Origin: an uncultured Helicobacteraceae bacterium
GTDB lineage: Bacteria; Campylobacterota; Campylobacteria; Campylobacterales; Helicobacteraceae
NCBI GenBank assembly: GCA_944323885.1
Contig: CALUUD010000002.1
Span: 62,001-126,000, forward strand
Length of the DNA stretch: 64,000 nucleotides
Reading direction: 5' to 3'
Shown: positions 63,576 through 64,000 of the stretch, piece after piece
Layout: each line of letters opens with the position of its first letter
Position numbering within the stretch: position 1 is the stretch's first letter
Program-made: the position numbers and the translations under genes
Notes under the pieces: generated by a model
The model's database searches: none
Told to the model about the DNA's origin: nothing
What the model saw: the letters and a program-made list of their open reading frames with translations, nothing else

Positions 63576-64000
63576 TGTTGCAGCAAATTAAAAATTTAAG
63601 TGAGCTTGTAGTTTTTGAGCACACTATATTTTCATCATCTTTTATTCTTATTGCTATGGTTGTGGCTGCAAACGGTTGGTTTGGATTTGATATTTTTATA
63701 TTATGCACATTAGCTTTAATTGGTGCTAGAAATTTTGCTATGGCAATAAATAGATATGCTGATATTGATATAGATAAGGAAAACCCAAGAACAAAATTCC
63801 GTCCAAATGCAGATGGTAGAATCTCGCCTATAAAAATTATGATTTTTGCGATTTTGAATGCAGCAATATTTGTGCTTGTTTCATATTTTATAAATGATTT
63901 AGCATTTTTATTATCATTTCCATTTTTATTTATTCTTGCTATCTATTCTTATTTTAAACGATTTAGTGTATTTGCGCACTTTATTTTAGGAGTTTCACTT
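63575..64000 (+). CDS. ubiA: UbiA-family prenyltransferase (MqnP-type), 3' end cut by window
   Basis: 142 codons are visible, ending at the window edge. The catalytic aspartate motif AINRYADIDIDKENPRT (NRxxDxxxDxxNPRT) marks the UbiA superfamily; helices flank it. Next to ComEC in H. pylori is the gene annotated ubiA. Because the organism makes menaquinone by the futalosine route, MqnP (prenylating 1,4-dihydroxy-6-naphthoate) is the likely role. Start GTG at 63575 shares one base with the DUF502 stop; TTG at 63578 is an alternative. Confidence 0.85.
   Translation, partial: MLQQIKNLSELVVFEHTIFSSSFILIAMVVAANGWFGFDIFILCTLALIGARNFAMAINRYADIDIDKENPRTKFRPNADGRISPIKIMIFAILNAAIFVLVSYFINDLAFLLSFPFLFILAIYSYFKRFSVFAHFILGVSL

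Noticed and set aside
1-64000. tRNA, rRNA, CRISPR, insertion sequence or prophage
   Set aside because: The window was read for cloverleaf-like gaps, spaced repeats and transposase motifs; intergenic gaps are too short and no such signal was seen.

Overview
The window is a gene-dense, very AT-rich chromosomal segment from a member of the Campylobacterota, most likely a non-pylori Helicobacter. Markers for this are a cysteine-rich Sel1-repeat (Hcp-type) secreted protein, futalosine-pathway menaquinone enzymes (MqnA, a UbiA/MqnP-type prenyltransferase), a short ComEC without a nuclease domain, and several gene blocks in the order I recall from H. pylori: rpe-dnaQ, gltX-yggT-slt, rpmH-rnpA-yidD-yidC-jag-mnmE, nrdB-pcm-lptG, gmhB-hldD-hldE-gmhA, ligA-cheV-aspS-adk-ppa, dnaB...comEC...ubiA. 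Many genes start with TTG. No tRNA, rRNA, CRISPR array, insertion sequence or prophage gene was seen, and no gene-free stretch is longer than about 190 bases.

Layout. 1-2147 (minus): truncated Hcp-like protein, dnaQ, rpe. 2268-10140 (plus): ABC transporter pair, fbp, a 67-aa Cys protein, metG, a Mur-ligase-N-like protein, cstA and its YbdD partner. 10193-16088 (minus): an eight-gene run of inositol-phosphatase-like, accD, rlmH, dksA, unknown membrane protein, dusB, surA-like, mqnA. 16215-27771: recO, a hotdog thioesterase (minus), galE, wecA-like, then a Spy-like periplasmic protein, OmpR-type regulator, sensor kinase and FIST-PAS-HD-GYP protein, then gltX, yggT, slt. 27775-33736 (minus): mnmE, jag, yidC, yidD, rnpA, rpmH, accC. 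33842-39653: uppP (plus), then a minus-strand translationally coupled operon of a NosL-like protein, two atypical P-loop GTPases and an EamA transporter. 39777-50368 (plus): nrdB, nitrilase-like, pcm, prepilin peptidase, lptG-like, SafE-like, the heptose genes and four small accessory genes. 50351-52300 (minus): ligA. 52468-64000 (plus): cheV, aspS, adk, ppa, dnaB, an LPS island (waaL-like, GT4, double GT2), comEC, DUF502 and a truncated ubiA/mqnP.

Together these are mainly housekeeping functions: translation, membrane-protein insertion, envelope and LPS heptose/O-chain assembly, menaquinone synthesis, DNA repair and replication, with two signalling modules (CheV chemotaxis; the Spy/two-component/HD-GYP cluster).

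The most unusual signals are (1) a strongly repeated near-palindromic word TAGAWTCTA, spread over genes on both strands and in two reading frames, dense enough to resemble a DNA-uptake or methylation-linked signal; (2) a coupled pair of large P-loop GTPases with non-canonical switch motifs in a NosL/EamA operon; (3) a FIST-PAS-PAS-HD-GYP protein next to a two-component system; and (4) an LPS island with a fused double glycosyltransferase between dnaB and comEC. All family assignments were made by reading translations and motifs without database searches; H. pylori comparisons are from memory.
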